From the NCBI RefSeq assembly GCF_025398735.1, contig NZ_CP104694.1, positions 4,427,001 to 4,491,000 of the forward strand: a stretch of 64,000 bases of DNA. Reading direction: 5' to 3'. How positions within the stretch are numbered: position 1 is the first letter of the stretch; every line of letters starts with the position of its first letter. Positions 7,538 through 16,342 of the stretch are shown here, one piece after another. Source of the DNA: Tahibacter amnicola (GTDB taxonomy: Bacteria; Pseudomonadota; Gammaproteobacteria; Xanthomonadales; Rhodanobacteraceae). The translations under genes were made by a program, and so were the position numbers. The notes under the pieces are model-generated. The model searched no databases. It was not told the origin of the DNA and saw only the letters and a list, made by a program, of their open reading frames with translations.

Positions 7538-9319
7538 ATGCAATCACGAAACTACGAGGACAACGGACTCGGCCGCGGCCGCGGCCGCGATGGCGAGTAC
7601 GAAGGCGGATTCGGCCAAGGTCGCGTGGAAGGTCGCGGACAGCAGTCCGAATACGGCCGTTACGGTGGATACGAACGCGACCGGGAATACGGTCAGGGCG
7701 GCCAGGGCGAGGGCCAGCAGGGACCCGGCGGCTACGCCTCCCAGTACGGCCAGAGCCAGGGTGGCCAGTACGGCGGTGGCATCGAGCAGGAGTACCGGCA
7801 GGACGATCGCTACGGTATGGGTAGCAGTCGCCAGGAGTACAGTCAGGGTTTCGGTGGACAGTACGGTGGCCAAGGCTACCTGGGCTCGCAGTACGGTCAG
7901 GGCGGCCAGCAGAACCAGGGTTACGGCCAGAGCATGGGCGGCCAGTACGGCAGCCAGAGCCATCTGGGTGGGCAGCAGAACCAGGGCTACGGCCAGGGCA
8001 TGAGTGGGCAGCACGGTCAGAGCCATCTCGGTGGCCAGTATGGCCAGGGCTACAGCCAGGGCACGGGTAGCCAATACGGCGGCCAGAGTCACCTCGGTAG
8101 CCACTACAGCCAGGGCGTGGGCGGCCAGTACGGCAGCCAGAGTCATCTCGGTAGCCAGTATGGCCAGGGCTACGGCCAAGGCATGGGCGGCCAGTACGGT
8201 GGCCAGTACGGCCAGGGCTATAGCCAGGGCGTGGGCGGTCAGTATGGCAGCCAGAGTCATCTCGGCAGCCAGTATGGCCAGGGCTACGGCCAAGGCATGG
8301 GCGGCCAGTACGGTGGCCAGTACGGCCAGGGCTATAGCCAGGGCGTGGGCAGCCAGTACGGCAGCCAGAGTCATCTCGGCAACCAGTATGGCCAGGGCTA
8401 CGGCCAAAGCATCGGTGGCCAATATGGCGGCCAGAGCCACCTCGGTAACCCGTATGGCCAGGGCTACAGCCAGGGCATGGGTAGCCAGTATGGTCAGGGC
8501 ATAGGCAGCCAATATGGCGGCCAGAGCCACCTCGGTAACCCGTATGGCCAGGGCTACAGCCAAGGCATGGGTAGCCAGTACGGCCAGGGCATGGGCGGCC
8601 AGTACGGCGGCCAGAGCCATCAGGGCAGCCAGTACGGCCAGGGTTATGGCCAGGGAATGAGTGGGCAGTACGGCGGCCAGAGCCAATACGGCAGCCCGTA
8701 CGGCCAGGGCCTCAGCAGTCAGTACGGCGGGCAGAGCCAGTTCGGCAGCCAGAGCCAGGGTTACGACCAGGACAGCGGCAGCCGCTACGGCCAGGGTGGC
8801 CAATCTTCCCGCTACTCTAGTGGTAGCCAGCCGTATGGCAGTGAGCGTGGCGGCGGCAGCTATGGCGGTTCGCAGCGTCTGGGTGCGGGACAGTCCGGAT
8901 CACGCTGGCAGGGCTCGGGCCGCGGTTCCGGCATGCAGACCGACAGCCACCGGGGGCGCGGGCCCAAGGGCTATACCCGTTCCGATGACCGCATCAAGGA
9001 CGACATCAACGAACGCCTCACCGACGATGACCGCATTGACGCAAGCAATATCGATATCGAGTGCAGCAACGGCGTGGTGACGATTTCCGGCAGCGTCGAC
9101 CAGCGCTGGATGAAGCATGTGGTCGAAGACTTGATCGAAGGTTGCAGCGGCGTGAAGGATATCGAGAACAAGCTCACCGTCCGCAATCGCAACGACGAGA
9201 GCAGCAGCTCGCGGTTGGGCAGCTCCGATACCAGCTCACGCCTTGGTGGTTCGGCGCCCAGCACCTCCGGGGCCTCCTCCACGACGTCCGCCACCAGCGG
9301 CGCGAAGAAACTGCAGTAA
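7538..9319 (+). CDS. Gly/Gln/Tyr/Ser-rich low-complexity repeat protein with C-terminal BON domain
   Basis: 593 residues with AAAGGAG upstream of the ATG. Residues 1 to about 470 are almost entirely G, Q, Y and S with scattered R, M, H, L and N, arranged as endless variants of SQYGQGYGQGMGGQYGG and QSHLG. I see no Cys, and no Lys before about residue 475. There is no signal peptide or membrane segment. Residues about 474-555 (from GPKGYTRSDDRIKDDINERL to DIENKLTVRN) are a BON domain (contains VVTISGSVD), a fold that binds phospholipid or partner proteins and is common in osmotic-stress proteins. The tail is Ser/Thr-rich and ends AKKLQ. Shorter proteins with a GPKGY-R-SD-R-I BON domain after a Tyr/Gly/Arg-rich stretch are known in Proteobacteria; here the disordered part is greatly expanded. 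The composition resembles phase-separating [G/S]Y[G/S] domains such as FUS. The cellular role is unknown. Confidence 0.85.
   Translation: MQSRNYEDNGLGRGRGRDGEYEGGFGQGRVEGRGQQSEYGRYGGYERDREYGQGGQGEGQQGPGGYASQYGQSQGGQYGGGIEQEYRQDDRYGMGSSRQEYSQGFGGQYGGQGYLGSQYGQGGQQNQGYGQSMGGQYGSQSHLGGQQNQGYGQGMSGQHGQSHLGGQYGQGYSQGTGSQYGGQSHLGSHYSQGVGGQYGSQSHLGSQYGQGYGQGMGGQYGGQYGQGYSQGVGGQYGSQSHLGSQYGQGYGQGMGGQYGGQYGQGYSQGVGSQYGSQSHLGNQYGQGYGQSIGGQYGGQSHLGNPYGQGYSQGMGSQYGQGIGSQYGGQSHLGNPYGQGYSQGMGSQYGQGMGGQYGGQSHQGSQYGQGYGQGMSGQYGGQSQYGSPYGQGLSSQYGGQSQFGSQSQGYDQDSGSRYGQGGQSSRYSSGSQPYGSERGGGSYGGSQRLGAGQSGSRWQGSGRGSGMQTDSHRGRGPKGYTRSDDRIKDDINERLTDDDRIDASNIDIECSNGVVTISGSVDQRWMKHVVEDLIEGCSGVKDIENKLTVRNRNDESSSSRLGSSDTSSRLGGSAPSTSGASSTTSATSGAKKLQ
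8150..8377 (+). repeat. Two tandem 114-bp coding repeats
   Basis: Units 8150-8263 and 8264-8377 each encode the same 38 residues (from GSQYGQGYGQ to GSQSHL) and differ by only a few bases, including the shared run CAAGGCATGGGCGGCCAGTA. The near-identity at DNA level, synonymous positions included, points to recent duplication inside the low-complexity gene rather than protein-level selection alone. Confidence 0.9.
8444..8623 (+). repeat. Two tandem 90-bp coding repeats
   Basis: Units 8444-8533 and 8534-8623 each encode 30 residues (GNPYGQGYSQ...GGQSH) and are almost identical in DNA. They form a second, independent expansion in the same gene, 66 bases after the 114-bp pair. Confidence 0.88.
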
Positions 9320-9329
9320 CGTCTTGCGG

Positions 9330-9352
9330 GCCGTGGCGCTTTGCGCCACGGC
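9330..9352 (+). terminator. Hairpin after the BON/low-complexity gene
   Basis: A perfect 10-bp stem (arm GCCGTGGCGC, loop TTT) starts 11 bases after the stop codon and is followed by CTTT. The U-tract is short, so termination is likely but perhaps incomplete. Confidence 0.65.
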
Positions 9353-9400
9353 CTTTGCGCGCGACACCGCATCGCGCAGGCCCTGTCAGCGCAATCATCC

Positions 9401-9460
9401 GAAAAGAAAAAGAAGGACTGGCTCCAGCGGCCCCGTGGCGCGCACTGGAGGCAGTCCTTC
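9401..9460 (-). terminator. Intrinsic terminator of the EF-hand gene (minus strand)
   Basis: Inverted repeat with arms 9412-9427 (GAAGGACTGGCTCCAG) and 9445-9460, 16 bp with one mismatch and a 17-base loop. On the minus strand the stem is followed by TTCTTTTTCTTTTC (9401-9414), a good U-rich tract. It lies 32 bases downstream of the EF-hand gene's stop. Confidence 0.8.
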
Positions 9461-9491
9461 AAAGAGACATGCCAAACTGCGGTGAAGCAGA

Positions 9492-9938
9492 CTACCTCAG
9501 GCAGGCGTCAAACTCGTTGCGTGTGATGCGCCCATCCGCGTCGCGGTCGCAGTCGGTCATGTTGTTGCCCGAAACCTTGAACTCCTCAAGCGACAGTACG
9601 CCGTCCGTATTGGAATCCAGTGTCACGAAACTGTGCGTGCCGCGAACATCCTGGCGGCTGGCCAGCTGCTGGTTCGGCGCGACCGGGTTGCGGCCGGTGG
9701 GCGTCGCGCCGGCAATCGGTGGCGTCTGACGGGGATTGGGCGGCGAAACGGCCGGTGGCGGGTTTGAACTCGGCGGCACGGTGCGCGTATCGACCGGATC
9801 CTGCCTGGACGGCGGCTGCGCCACGGGCGGCGCCGTCGCGGGATGCTGCGCCGGAGGCGTCTGCTGCGCCATCGCGGTCATGGTCAGTGCAATGCCGGCA
9901 AACAGCAGGGACGGCGTAATACGAAGGTACTGCGTCAT
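9492..9938 (-). CDS. Secreted Pro-rich EF-hand protein
   Basis: 148 residues: an N-terminal signal peptide (LLFAGIALTMTAMA), a long Pro/Thr-rich linker (about residues 26-90), then two EF-hand loops, DSNTDGVLSLEEF and DRDADGRITRNEF, with Asp/Asn/Glu at the Ca2+-coordinating positions. It probably binds calcium in the periplasm or outside the cell. The ATG at 9936-9938 has GAGGAG eight bases upstream. An upstream in-frame extension lacks such a site. A similarly built protein is encoded at 54773-55138. Confidence 0.8.
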   Translation of the reverse strand: MTQYLRITPSLLFAGIALTMTAMAQQTPPAQHPATAPPVAQPPSRQDPVDTRTVPPSSNPPPAVSPPNPRQTPPIAGATPTGRNPVAPNQQLASRQDVRGTHSFVTLDSNTDGVLSLEEFKVSGNNMTDCDRDADGRITRNEFDACLR

Positions 9939-10274
9939 GAAGTCTGCTCCTCGGCTACCCGTTCGGTTGAAAAGCGTGACGAAACGCCAGGCCGACGGCA
10001 CGCTTCGCCGGCCTCTCTTCCGTGAGAGGCCGGCCTCTTTCGCATACCACGTCCGTGTGCGGCCAGCGGCCGGGCTTGCGCGGGCGTACGCCAATTGGGG
10101 GTGCATCCTGTCAGACACCCGCGCAATCCACTGCGAACTGCGCCGGTTGCCCACATCGCAACAACCATGCCACGAAAAACCGCCTGCATTGGCGTTCGAC
10201 ACCGCAGGGCAATGCATCACCCAGCGGCCATTTTTACAATTTATCGTAAAGTATTCAGCAGCTGCATCGTCGCA
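9939..10274. other. Intergenic region with a strong hairpin and an AT-rich island
   Basis: 336 bases between two minus-strand genes. It holds a perfect 11-bp hairpin at 10007-10034 (arm GCCGGCCTCTC, six-base loop) in what should be the 5' leader of the EF-hand gene. It also holds an unusually AT-rich patch around 10229-10257 containing TTTACAATTTATCGTAAA, which could be promoter DNA. No convincing ORF was found. Confidence 0.5.
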
Positions 10275-10850
10275 TCAGGCGGCGCGGTGACCGTGCGCTA
10301 CCGGCCGGCCCCGCGGCCGGGCACCGACCGGCGTGGCCACATCGACCACATTCACGCGTCCGCTCGTCGCAGGTGCTTCCTCGTCGGCCACGCGGGCTTC
10401 CAGCTGGCGTTTCAGGGCTGACATCTCCACGCCCAGGGCTTCCAGATCCAGATCCGTGCGCTCCGCCGCCGGAAAGAGTTCGTGCTCTTCCTCCTGTACG
10501 TGGTGCTTGACATACTCCTGCAGCACACTGACTTGCGCGCAAAACATCGGCTCGTTCGGACTGGCGCCGTTGAGCAGGCTGATCAACCCCTTGAGCGTGC
10601 CGTGTTCGACTGCCGCCTCGCGAATCAGTTCGGCATCCTCCTTGTCGAGTGCATTGAGCACGCGCGGATAGAACACGGTTTCCTCGACTTCCGCATGTAT
10701 CACCAGCGCCTGACAGATCTGACTGACCAGTTTGGCGGCGGCGCCGTTGTTCGGTGCCTCCTCCCACTGGCGGAACAGATCTTCGACGAGGCGGTGATCA
10801 CGCTTGAGCAAATTGACGGCATGAGTTTCGGATTTGCTGGAAAACAGCAT
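10275..10850 (-). CDS. Hemerythrin HHE domain protein
   Basis: 191 residues. The hemerythrin four-helix bundle shows the expected iron ligands: DHRLVEDLF, HAEVEETVFYP, EHGTLKGLI and HHVQEEEHELFP. Such proteins bind O2 at a di-iron site or act in repair/NO and oxidative stress; the HHE type with HxxxE in helices 2 and 4 is common in soil bacteria. The tail after residue 150 is Pro/Arg/Gly-rich and poorly conserved. The ATG at 10848-10850 has AGGAGG six bases upstream. It stands as a single gene. Confidence 0.88.
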   Translation of the reverse strand: MLFSSKSETHAVNLLKRDHRLVEDLFRQWEEAPNNGAAAKLVSQICQALVIHAEVEETVFYPRVLNALDKEDAELIREAAVEHGTLKGLISLLNGASPNEPMFCAQVSVLQEYVKHHVQEEEHELFPAAERTDLDLEALGVEMSALKRQLEARVADEEAPATSGRVNVVDVATPVGARPRGRPVAHGHRAA

Positions 10851-11077
10851 GAGCGGCCTCCTGACGGAATTCCACGGACGAAACGCGCCTGGATCACCAG
10901 GCGCGATGGAGGAGCGGGGGCAAGAGACAGGCCAACGGAACCGGAACGGAACGTTCGCGTTTCTGGGTGGAATCGCCGGGAGAAATGCATGAATTGCGTC
11001 GCCGACAGGGCGAGGTGCATGCGACACGGACGTGCCGACCGTGTTGCGGAACAGCAGCCGGTGGCACTGGGCAAGTT

Positions 11078-11110
11078 CGCCGCCGGGGCCTTGCGAAGGC
11101 CCCGGCGGCG
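11078..11110 (-). terminator. Perfect 15-bp hairpin after the fungalysin-like gene
   Basis: Arms CGCCGCCGGGGCCTT (11078-11092) and its exact complement (11096-11110) enclose a GCG loop, 12 bases past the protease stop. There is no U-tract, so it may act as an RNA 3'-end stabiliser or a Rho-assisted terminator. Confidence 0.55.
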
Positions 11111-11122
11111 CAGCGACGGCTG

Positions 11123-12847
11123 CTACTGGAAGCCGTTGGCGAAAATGACGTCGGAAACGGGCGGCACGGTCACGGCATAGTTGCAGGAGGTATTGAACGC
11201 CTGCGCGATACCGTTGATCTGCGTGGCGTTGTAACCCAGCGTACCGGCGGCATTGATGATCGCCTGTGCGGTTTGCTTCTGCGTCGAGTTCTCGTTCGTC
11301 ATGGCGAGCCCGGCCAGGAAGGCCTTGTCCATCGCCTGGCCGCCGATGGCGTCACGGGCGACGATATTGCACGAGGCAAAGTACTGGCCGGCCGTGTGCC
11401 CGCTGCCGATATTGTTCGGATAGCTATGGCCGACGTGGTAGTTGGTAATGCGGCCAGGCCAGAACGGATTGTGGCCATCGTAGTTGAACACCCAATGGTA
11501 GGCGGCATCGGCGCTGGTCCACTGGTTCGGGAAATCGCGACTGTAGGCCTGCGCAAGGTAGTCGCCGACACCTTCCGACAGGCCTTCGACCTGCGACAGG
11601 CCACCGTCGGTGATCCAGTCATGCAGGCCATGGCCCAGCTCGTGGATGATGACGTCGGCGTCCTGTGCATCATCAACACCGCCTTCGCCAAATACAAGCT
11701 CGCCCGTGGCACCGTTGTAGTGCGAATTGTCTGCGCCTTCTTCGCCGTGCGGATCAATCTTCACGCCGCCGCTGTACTGGATCGGCATCACCGCAATGCC
11801 CAGCGTCAGGTTGACGTAGCGCATGAACGTGTCGACGTGGTAGTACACCATCGTCGCATCAAACGTCATCGCCGAACGCGTGACGCTGAAATTGGTCGAT
11901 GCCTGCGTCGGGCACGCTGCGTCGGCAGGTGCCTCCCATTCGGTGCACACCGCGTACGGACCCGCCAGGGAGTACTGCCCGCCATTGCTGGTGATGTCGC
12001 GCAGCACCACGCTCTGGAGGGCCGCCGTCAATTGCGGCGAGTCGGCATTGTTGTTGTCCGCGTAGCCGGCCGTCGAATAGGACACCTTGGCGAACGAGAG
12101 CGGGTCCGGCTTGAAGACGGTCGCCGTACCGTCGACATTGTGTTCGATCGTCTGGGAACGCAGGATGCGTCCGTCTGTCGCATCCACCAGGATTTCCCAG
12201 CCGCCCACGCGCGCGTCGACGCTGGTGGCCAGCACGCGCCATACGGGACGGGTGCCGTCCTGGGTCTGGTACAGCATCTGCACGGCATCGCTGTGACGCA
12301 GCGGCTTCATCTCCAGGTGGCGCATTGCCGCGGCGATCGCCTCGCTCTGCGCAAGCACGGCACGCGCAGCAACCGTCGCCACACCGCGAACCGAACCGTT
12401 GGCCACGTAGACGATGGTTCCGTCATTCTTCGCCGTCACGACGATGCTGCTGCCGTACACCGGCAAACCGTCGACCTGCTGCGTGAACCGCACGATGCCC
12501 ATGGTGTCAATCGAACGCTCGGCGCGGACGACCAGGCCGGCCAGGTCTGCCTGGTTCAGGCCGAGCTCTGGTCCGCGTGCGGTCAGGTATTCCAAAGCCG
12601 CCGCGCGCGGCGTGCGGGCCGTAGCCTTGAAACGCGGCGAGAACACCGTCGCCGGCGTGCCGTCGGTGCGGTAATCACCATCGACGCCAGCCAGAAAGAC
12701 GGGTTTTTCTTCCACACCACGCGTCAGCGACAGCGCGAGGGTAGAACCCTCCGGGCTGGCTGGCGACAGCGCGAGGGCCACAGGCGCTGCACCGGTTGTC
12801 AGGGCAAGGGCAAGCGCTGCGGAGAGTGAACGGACAAGAATAGCCAT
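11123..12847 (-). CDS. Secreted fungalysin-like (M36/thermolysin-type) metalloprotease
   Basis: 574 residues. A signal peptide (MAILVRSLSAALALALTTGA) is followed by an FTP/PepSY-like propeptide (about residues 40-230, with TQQVDGLPVYGSSIVVT and GWEILVDATDGRIL), typical of thermolysin and fungalysin zymogens. The catalytic zinc motif HELGH is at about 402-406, and the third ligand is probably Glu425 in SEGVGDYLA, the M36 position. The protein ends DVIFANGFQ, a tail also found on the protease at 17633-20722. It is expected to be exported, self-processed and to degrade extracellular protein. The start was set at the signal peptide; GGAG lies 12 bases upstream, rather far. Thirteen in-frame codons further upstream look non-coding. 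Confidence 0.85.
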   Translation of the reverse strand: MAILVRSLSAALALALTTGAAPVALALSPASPEGSTLALSLTRGVEEKPVFLAGVDGDYRTDGTPATVFSPRFKATARTPRAAALEYLTARGPELGLNQADLAGLVVRAERSIDTMGIVRFTQQVDGLPVYGSSIVVTAKNDGTIVYVANGSVRGVATVAARAVLAQSEAIAAAMRHLEMKPLRHSDAVQMLYQTQDGTRPVWRVLATSVDARVGGWEILVDATDGRILRSQTIEHNVDGTATVFKPDPLSFAKVSYSTAGYADNNNADSPQLTAALQSVVLRDITSNGGQYSLAGPYAVCTEWEAPADAACPTQASTNFSVTRSAMTFDATMVYYHVDTFMRYVNLTLGIAVMPIQYSGGVKIDPHGEEGADNSHYNGATGELVFGEGGVDDAQDADVIIHELGHGLHDWITDGGLSQVEGLSEGVGDYLAQAYSRDFPNQWTSADAAYHWVFNYDGHNPFWPGRITNYHVGHSYPNNIGSGHTAGQYFASCNIVARDAIGGQAMDKAFLAGLAMTNENSTQKQTAQAIINAAGTLGYNATQINGIAQAFNTSCNYAVTVPPVSDVIFANGFQ

Positions 12848-13376
12848 TGAAAAAGGGAACTCCACTTCAATTTCGATTGCGAACAATCACGACCGAGTCG
12901 CGGTGCGAGCACCGCGACACCACTGCATCACGCGTCATTGGCGGGGTCTATGGCGAGCCTCTCCGTGAGGACATGTCCGGTCCTGACGCGTGATCGGGCC
13001 GAGCATAGCCCAGCGCGTCCCGCCGTACCGTTGACGATTGTGGAAATTCATATCGCGCAACGCACGCCGGAAGCGGACTCAACCGGCCGCTTCCGCCTGC
13101 AGACAGACCGTTCTGCTACTCAGGGCGGAGCAGACGCTCACGTGCCGGTACACACCCATGCAGGGGTGTGGAAAGCCCTCCCTTCACACGGTCGGCGCGG
13201 GACACCCCCGATTGCCGTTCCTGGCAGGTGACCACCCCGCCCCCCGGCGCACCGCCCGAACCTCACTCTCCCCGCATTGACGGCGCGATTCCGCCAACCG
13301 GTTCCTGGTTTCCCCGCGAACCGCGTCGCGCTCCGCCTCCGGACCGAGCCCGACCGAATGCACTAGAATGGGGGCC
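12848..13376. other. Divergent intergenic region, 529 bases
   Basis: Lies between the minus-strand protease and the plus-strand sigma factor and should hold both promoters. I see a 7-bp hairpin at 13151-13170 (CACACCC, loop ATGCAG, GGGTGTG), but no recognisable gene, RNA or repeat. Short frames here have no homology I recognise. Confidence 0.5.
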
Positions 13377-13940
13377 ATGGGCCAAACCGACTCCGACACG
13401 ACCGTCCTGCTGGCGCAGTGGAACGACGGCAGCGCCGCCGCAGGCGATGCGCTGCTCAAGCGCTTCTATGACGAATTACGCAAGCTGGCCGCCGCGCAGC
13501 TGGGCCGCGAATGGGGCGGCAAGACACTCCAGGCGACCGAGCTGGTGCACGAGGCCTGGTTCCGCCTCTGCGGCGACCAGCAGCCCAGTTTTGCCAATCG
13601 CCGGCACTTCTTCGGCAGTGCCGCGCGCGCCATGCGCCAGGCCCTGATCGATCGGGCGCGCGGCCGGCAGGCAGAAAAGCGCGGCGGGTCGGCCGAGAAG
13701 ATCCAACTCGATGAAATTCTGGAATTGTCCGGAAATCCCGATGTGGACCTTCTCGAACTCGACAATGCCCTGCGCCAGCTGGAGCTTCTGGACGAGCGCC
13801 AGGTGCAGATCGTCGAACTGCGCTATTTCCTGGGCTTGTCCATCGAGCAGACGGGCGAAGCGCTCGGCCTGCATCCCAGCACCGTCAACCGCCAATGGGA
13901 GAGCGCCCGCGCATGGCTGCTTCGGACCCTCAGTCCCTAG
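13377..13940 (+). CDS. ECF-type RNA polymerase sigma factor (TIGR02999-like)
   Basis: 187 residues with the ECF regions: region 2 (FYDELRKLAAAQLG, TELVHEAWFRL, HFFGSAARAMRQALIDRAR) and region 4 (VQIVELRYFLGLSIEQTGEALG, helix-turn-helix ending STVNRQW). The conserved NRRHFF...AARAMRQ and RGRQAEKRGG stretches are typical of the TIGR02999 subgroup, which is nearly always next to a Ser/Thr kinase, as here. The ATG at 13377 follows GGGGG; an ATG three codons earlier (13368) has no upstream site. The kinase gene begins inside its 3' end, so expression is coupled. Confidence 0.87.
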   Translation: MGQTDSDTTVLLAQWNDGSAAAGDALLKRFYDELRKLAAAQLGREWGGKTLQATELVHEAWFRLCGDQQPSFANRRHFFGSAARAMRQALIDRARGRQAEKRGGSAEKIQLDEILELSGNPDVDLLELDNALRQLELLDERQVQIVELRYFLGLSIEQTGEALGLHPSTVNRQWESARAWLLRTLSP

Positions 13941-16342
13941 AGGCCGCCCGTCTTCGCCACCGGCGGCTGTGTGAGGCGTTTGACCGGTTGCACACCCTGA
14001 CGCCCGATCAGCGCGAAGCGGAGCTGGCCGTGGTGGCGCAGGAAGACGCCGGCCTTGCTGCCGAACTGGCCGCCATGCTCCATGCGAGCGAATCCGATGG
14101 TTTGCGCCCGCGCGAAACTCCCGTCCCGGTGACGGTCTCGGAAGACCTGGGCACCGAACGGGGTTATCGCATCCTGCGCCAGCTGGGCCACGGCGGCATG
14201 GGCCGCGTGCTGCTGGCCGAGCGCTCCGACGGCCGGTTCAGCCGGCAGGTCGCGATCAAGGTGCTCGACAAGTCGCCAGACGATGACGGCTGGCGGCGCC
14301 GTTTTGCAGCAGAACGCGAAATCTTGGCGCGCCTGGTACATCCGAACATCGCCCGCTTGCTGGACGCCGGCGAAGACCCGAACGGCGTGCCGTATCTGGT
14401 GATGGAGTACGTCGACGGCGTGGCACTCGACCGGTGGATGCAGCAGGCGGCCCCGTCGCTGCCAACCCGGCTGGACGTGTTCGTCCAGATCGCCCAGGCC
14501 GTGGCGCACGCACATCAGTCCCTGGTCGCGCATCGCGACCTGAAGCCGGCCAATATCCTGGTTGATCACCAGGGCAAACCGCACCTGCTGGACTTCGGCA
14601 TCGCCCGCCTGCTTTCGGAACAGAGCGCGACGATGACCGATACGCGAGCGCTGACGCCACGCTATGCCGCGCCGGAACAGGTCGCCGGCGCGCCGGCGAC
14701 CGTCGCCGTGGATATCTACCAGCTGGGCGTGCTGCTGTTCGAACTGCTGACCGGCAGAACACCGTTTTCCGACCTGTCCGGCCCTGCCCTGCTCGATGCC
14801 ATCGTCCGGCGCGAACCGCCCACCCCCAGCCATCTGGCCGAGTCCGAGGACAGCGTGCCGTGGGCCCGGCGTCTGCGTGGCGACCTGGATGCCATCGTGG
14901 CCAAGGCCATGCGGCGGGAACCGCTGGAGCGCTACCGCAACGTCGATGCCATGATTGACGACGTACAGCGCTGGCGACGCGGACAGCCGGTGCTGGCACG
15001 CCAGGGCGGCACGCTGTATCGCACGCGGAAATTCGTCCGTCGCCACTGGCTGGCGCTGGCGACGGTAGGCCTGATTGCCGCCCTGATTGCCGGGTTTGTC
15101 TGGCGGCTGCAGCAGGAACTGGCGCGCAGCGAACGCGAGCAGGCAACGGCCAAGCAGGTCACCGAGCTGATGATCGATGTGCTGGGCAGCGTGGACCCGC
15201 GTCGGGCCAAGGGCCAGGAACTCACCCTGCGCGAGGCGCTCGACCAGGGCGTCGCCCGGATCCGCGAGCAGAAAGACCTCCCCGACGCCGTACGCGGCCG
15301 GCTGCTGCACGCCCTGGGCGGCGTCTATCTGGAACTGAGCCAGTTCGACGTCGCTGGCCAGATGCTTGAGGAGGCCCTGCCCTATCGCAAACGCGCGGGA
15401 ACACCGACCGACGCGATCAACACGGCCTATTCCCTGGCCGTGCTGCGCCAGCGCCAGGGCCGCCTGGAGGAAGCCGAACGCTGGGTGCGCCACAGCCTGG
15501 ATCTGGTGGCGGAATTCACGCCCGACGACTACGAGATGGCGGCGGAACTGCACAACGGCCTGGCCATCGTCAGCCGGATGCGGGGCCGCGACGATGTCGC
15601 CGCGGTCGAATTCGAGCGCGCTATCGACCTGGTACGGAACAAGGTCACGAACAAGGTAGAAGAGGACCTGGCCCCGCTCCTGCGCAATTTCGCCGAGTTC
15701 ATCGACGACAGGGGTGATCACGACCGTGCCCGGTCGCTCATCCGGGAAGCCTTTGCCGCCGCCGAGATTGGGTATCCGGGCGAGAACCCCGAACGTGCCC
15801 GGCTGCTGCGCGTCGAGGCGCGCAACGCGCTTTACCGCAAGGACGCCACGCTCGCGGCGACACGCGTCGGCGAGGCCTGGGCGATGGCACAGCGCCTGTT
15901 TCCGGAAGCCCATGAAGAACGCATTCGCATCGCCGACCTGCATGCGCAGGAACGCTGGTCGGCCGGCGATACCGCCGCAGCCGAGGCCTTGCTGCAGGAA
16001 GTACTCGCAAAGGGCCAGATCATCTACCCCGACGGACACCCCCGCCTGATTTCCGCGGCCACACGTCTGGCGGCGCTCTACCTGTTGCGCCAGAACGATG
16101 CGAAGGTGCCGGCGCTGCTCGAACTGGCCGAGCGATCGCGGCACATACACGGCGTTTCGTCCGCCGATACCAAGGCGCTGGATCTGCTGCACGCGCTGGT
16201 CGATTGCATCAAGCAAGGCTCGGAAGACCGCCACAACGCCGTGGAAATCGCGGTCAGCGCCGTCGTCGGCGACCCGCAATTCCTGGTCTGGCTCAAGCCC
16301 GGCTGGCAGGCGGTTGCCCTGCGCTGCGAGCGCAAGCCCTAA
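13913..16342 (+). CDS. Membrane Ser/Thr protein kinase with TPR-like C-terminal domain
   Basis: 809 residues. The Hanks-type kinase domain (about 80-350) is complete: glycine loop GHGGMGRVLLAE, invariant Lys in VAIKVL, catalytic loop HRDLKPANIL, DFGIARL and activation-segment TPRYAAPEQ. A single transmembrane helix follows (HWLALATVGLIAALIAGFVW, about 377-396). A long alpha-helical region then carries TPR-like repeats (for example LRQRQGRLEEAERWVRHSL), presumably periplasmic. In TIGR02999-linked pairs the kinase is thought to control the sigma factor by phosphorylation. The start at 13913 was chosen inside the sigma-factor end; an ATG at 13895 has no ribosome site. Confidence 0.88.
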   Translation: MAASDPQSLEAARLRHRRLCEAFDRLHTLTPDQREAELAVVAQEDAGLAAELAAMLHASESDGLRPRETPVPVTVSEDLGTERGYRILRQLGHGGMGRVLLAERSDGRFSRQVAIKVLDKSPDDDGWRRRFAAEREILARLVHPNIARLLDAGEDPNGVPYLVMEYVDGVALDRWMQQAAPSLPTRLDVFVQIAQAVAHAHQSLVAHRDLKPANILVDHQGKPHLLDFGIARLLSEQSATMTDTRALTPRYAAPEQVAGAPATVAVDIYQLGVLLFELLTGRTPFSDLSGPALLDAIVRREPPTPSHLAESEDSVPWARRLRGDLDAIVAKAMRREPLERYRNVDAMIDDVQRWRRGQPVLARQGGTLYRTRKFVRRHWLALATVGLIAALIAGFVWRLQQELARSEREQATAKQVTELMIDVLGSVDPRRAKGQELTLREALDQGVARIREQKDLPDAVRGRLLHALGGVYLELSQFDVAGQMLEEALPYRKRAGTPTDAINTAYSLAVLRQRQGRLEEAERWVRHSLDLVAEFTPDDYEMAAELHNGLAIVSRMRGRDDVAAVEFERAIDLVRNKVTNKVEEDLAPLLRNFAEFIDDRGDHDRARSLIREAFAAAEIGYPGENPERARLLRVEARNALYRKDATLAATRVGEAWAMAQRLFPEAHEERIRIADLHAQERWSAGDTAAAEALLQEVLAKGQIIYPDGHPRLISAATRLAALYLLRQNDAKVPALLELAERSRHIHGVSSADTKALDLLHALVDCIKQGSEDRHNAVEIAVSAVVGDPQFLVWLKPGWQAVALRCERKP

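Noticed and set aside
7544-8803. 419-codon minus-strand frame, Ala/Leu-rich, opposite the Gly/Tyr repeats
   Set aside because: Complement of the GGC/CAG/TAC repeat codons; the plus strand carries the BON domain and a good ribosome site.
7538-9319. CRISPR array or minisatellite of non-coding type
   Set aside because: The repeats are in frame, of unequal length, without unique spacers, and translate into a continuous protein ending in a BON domain.
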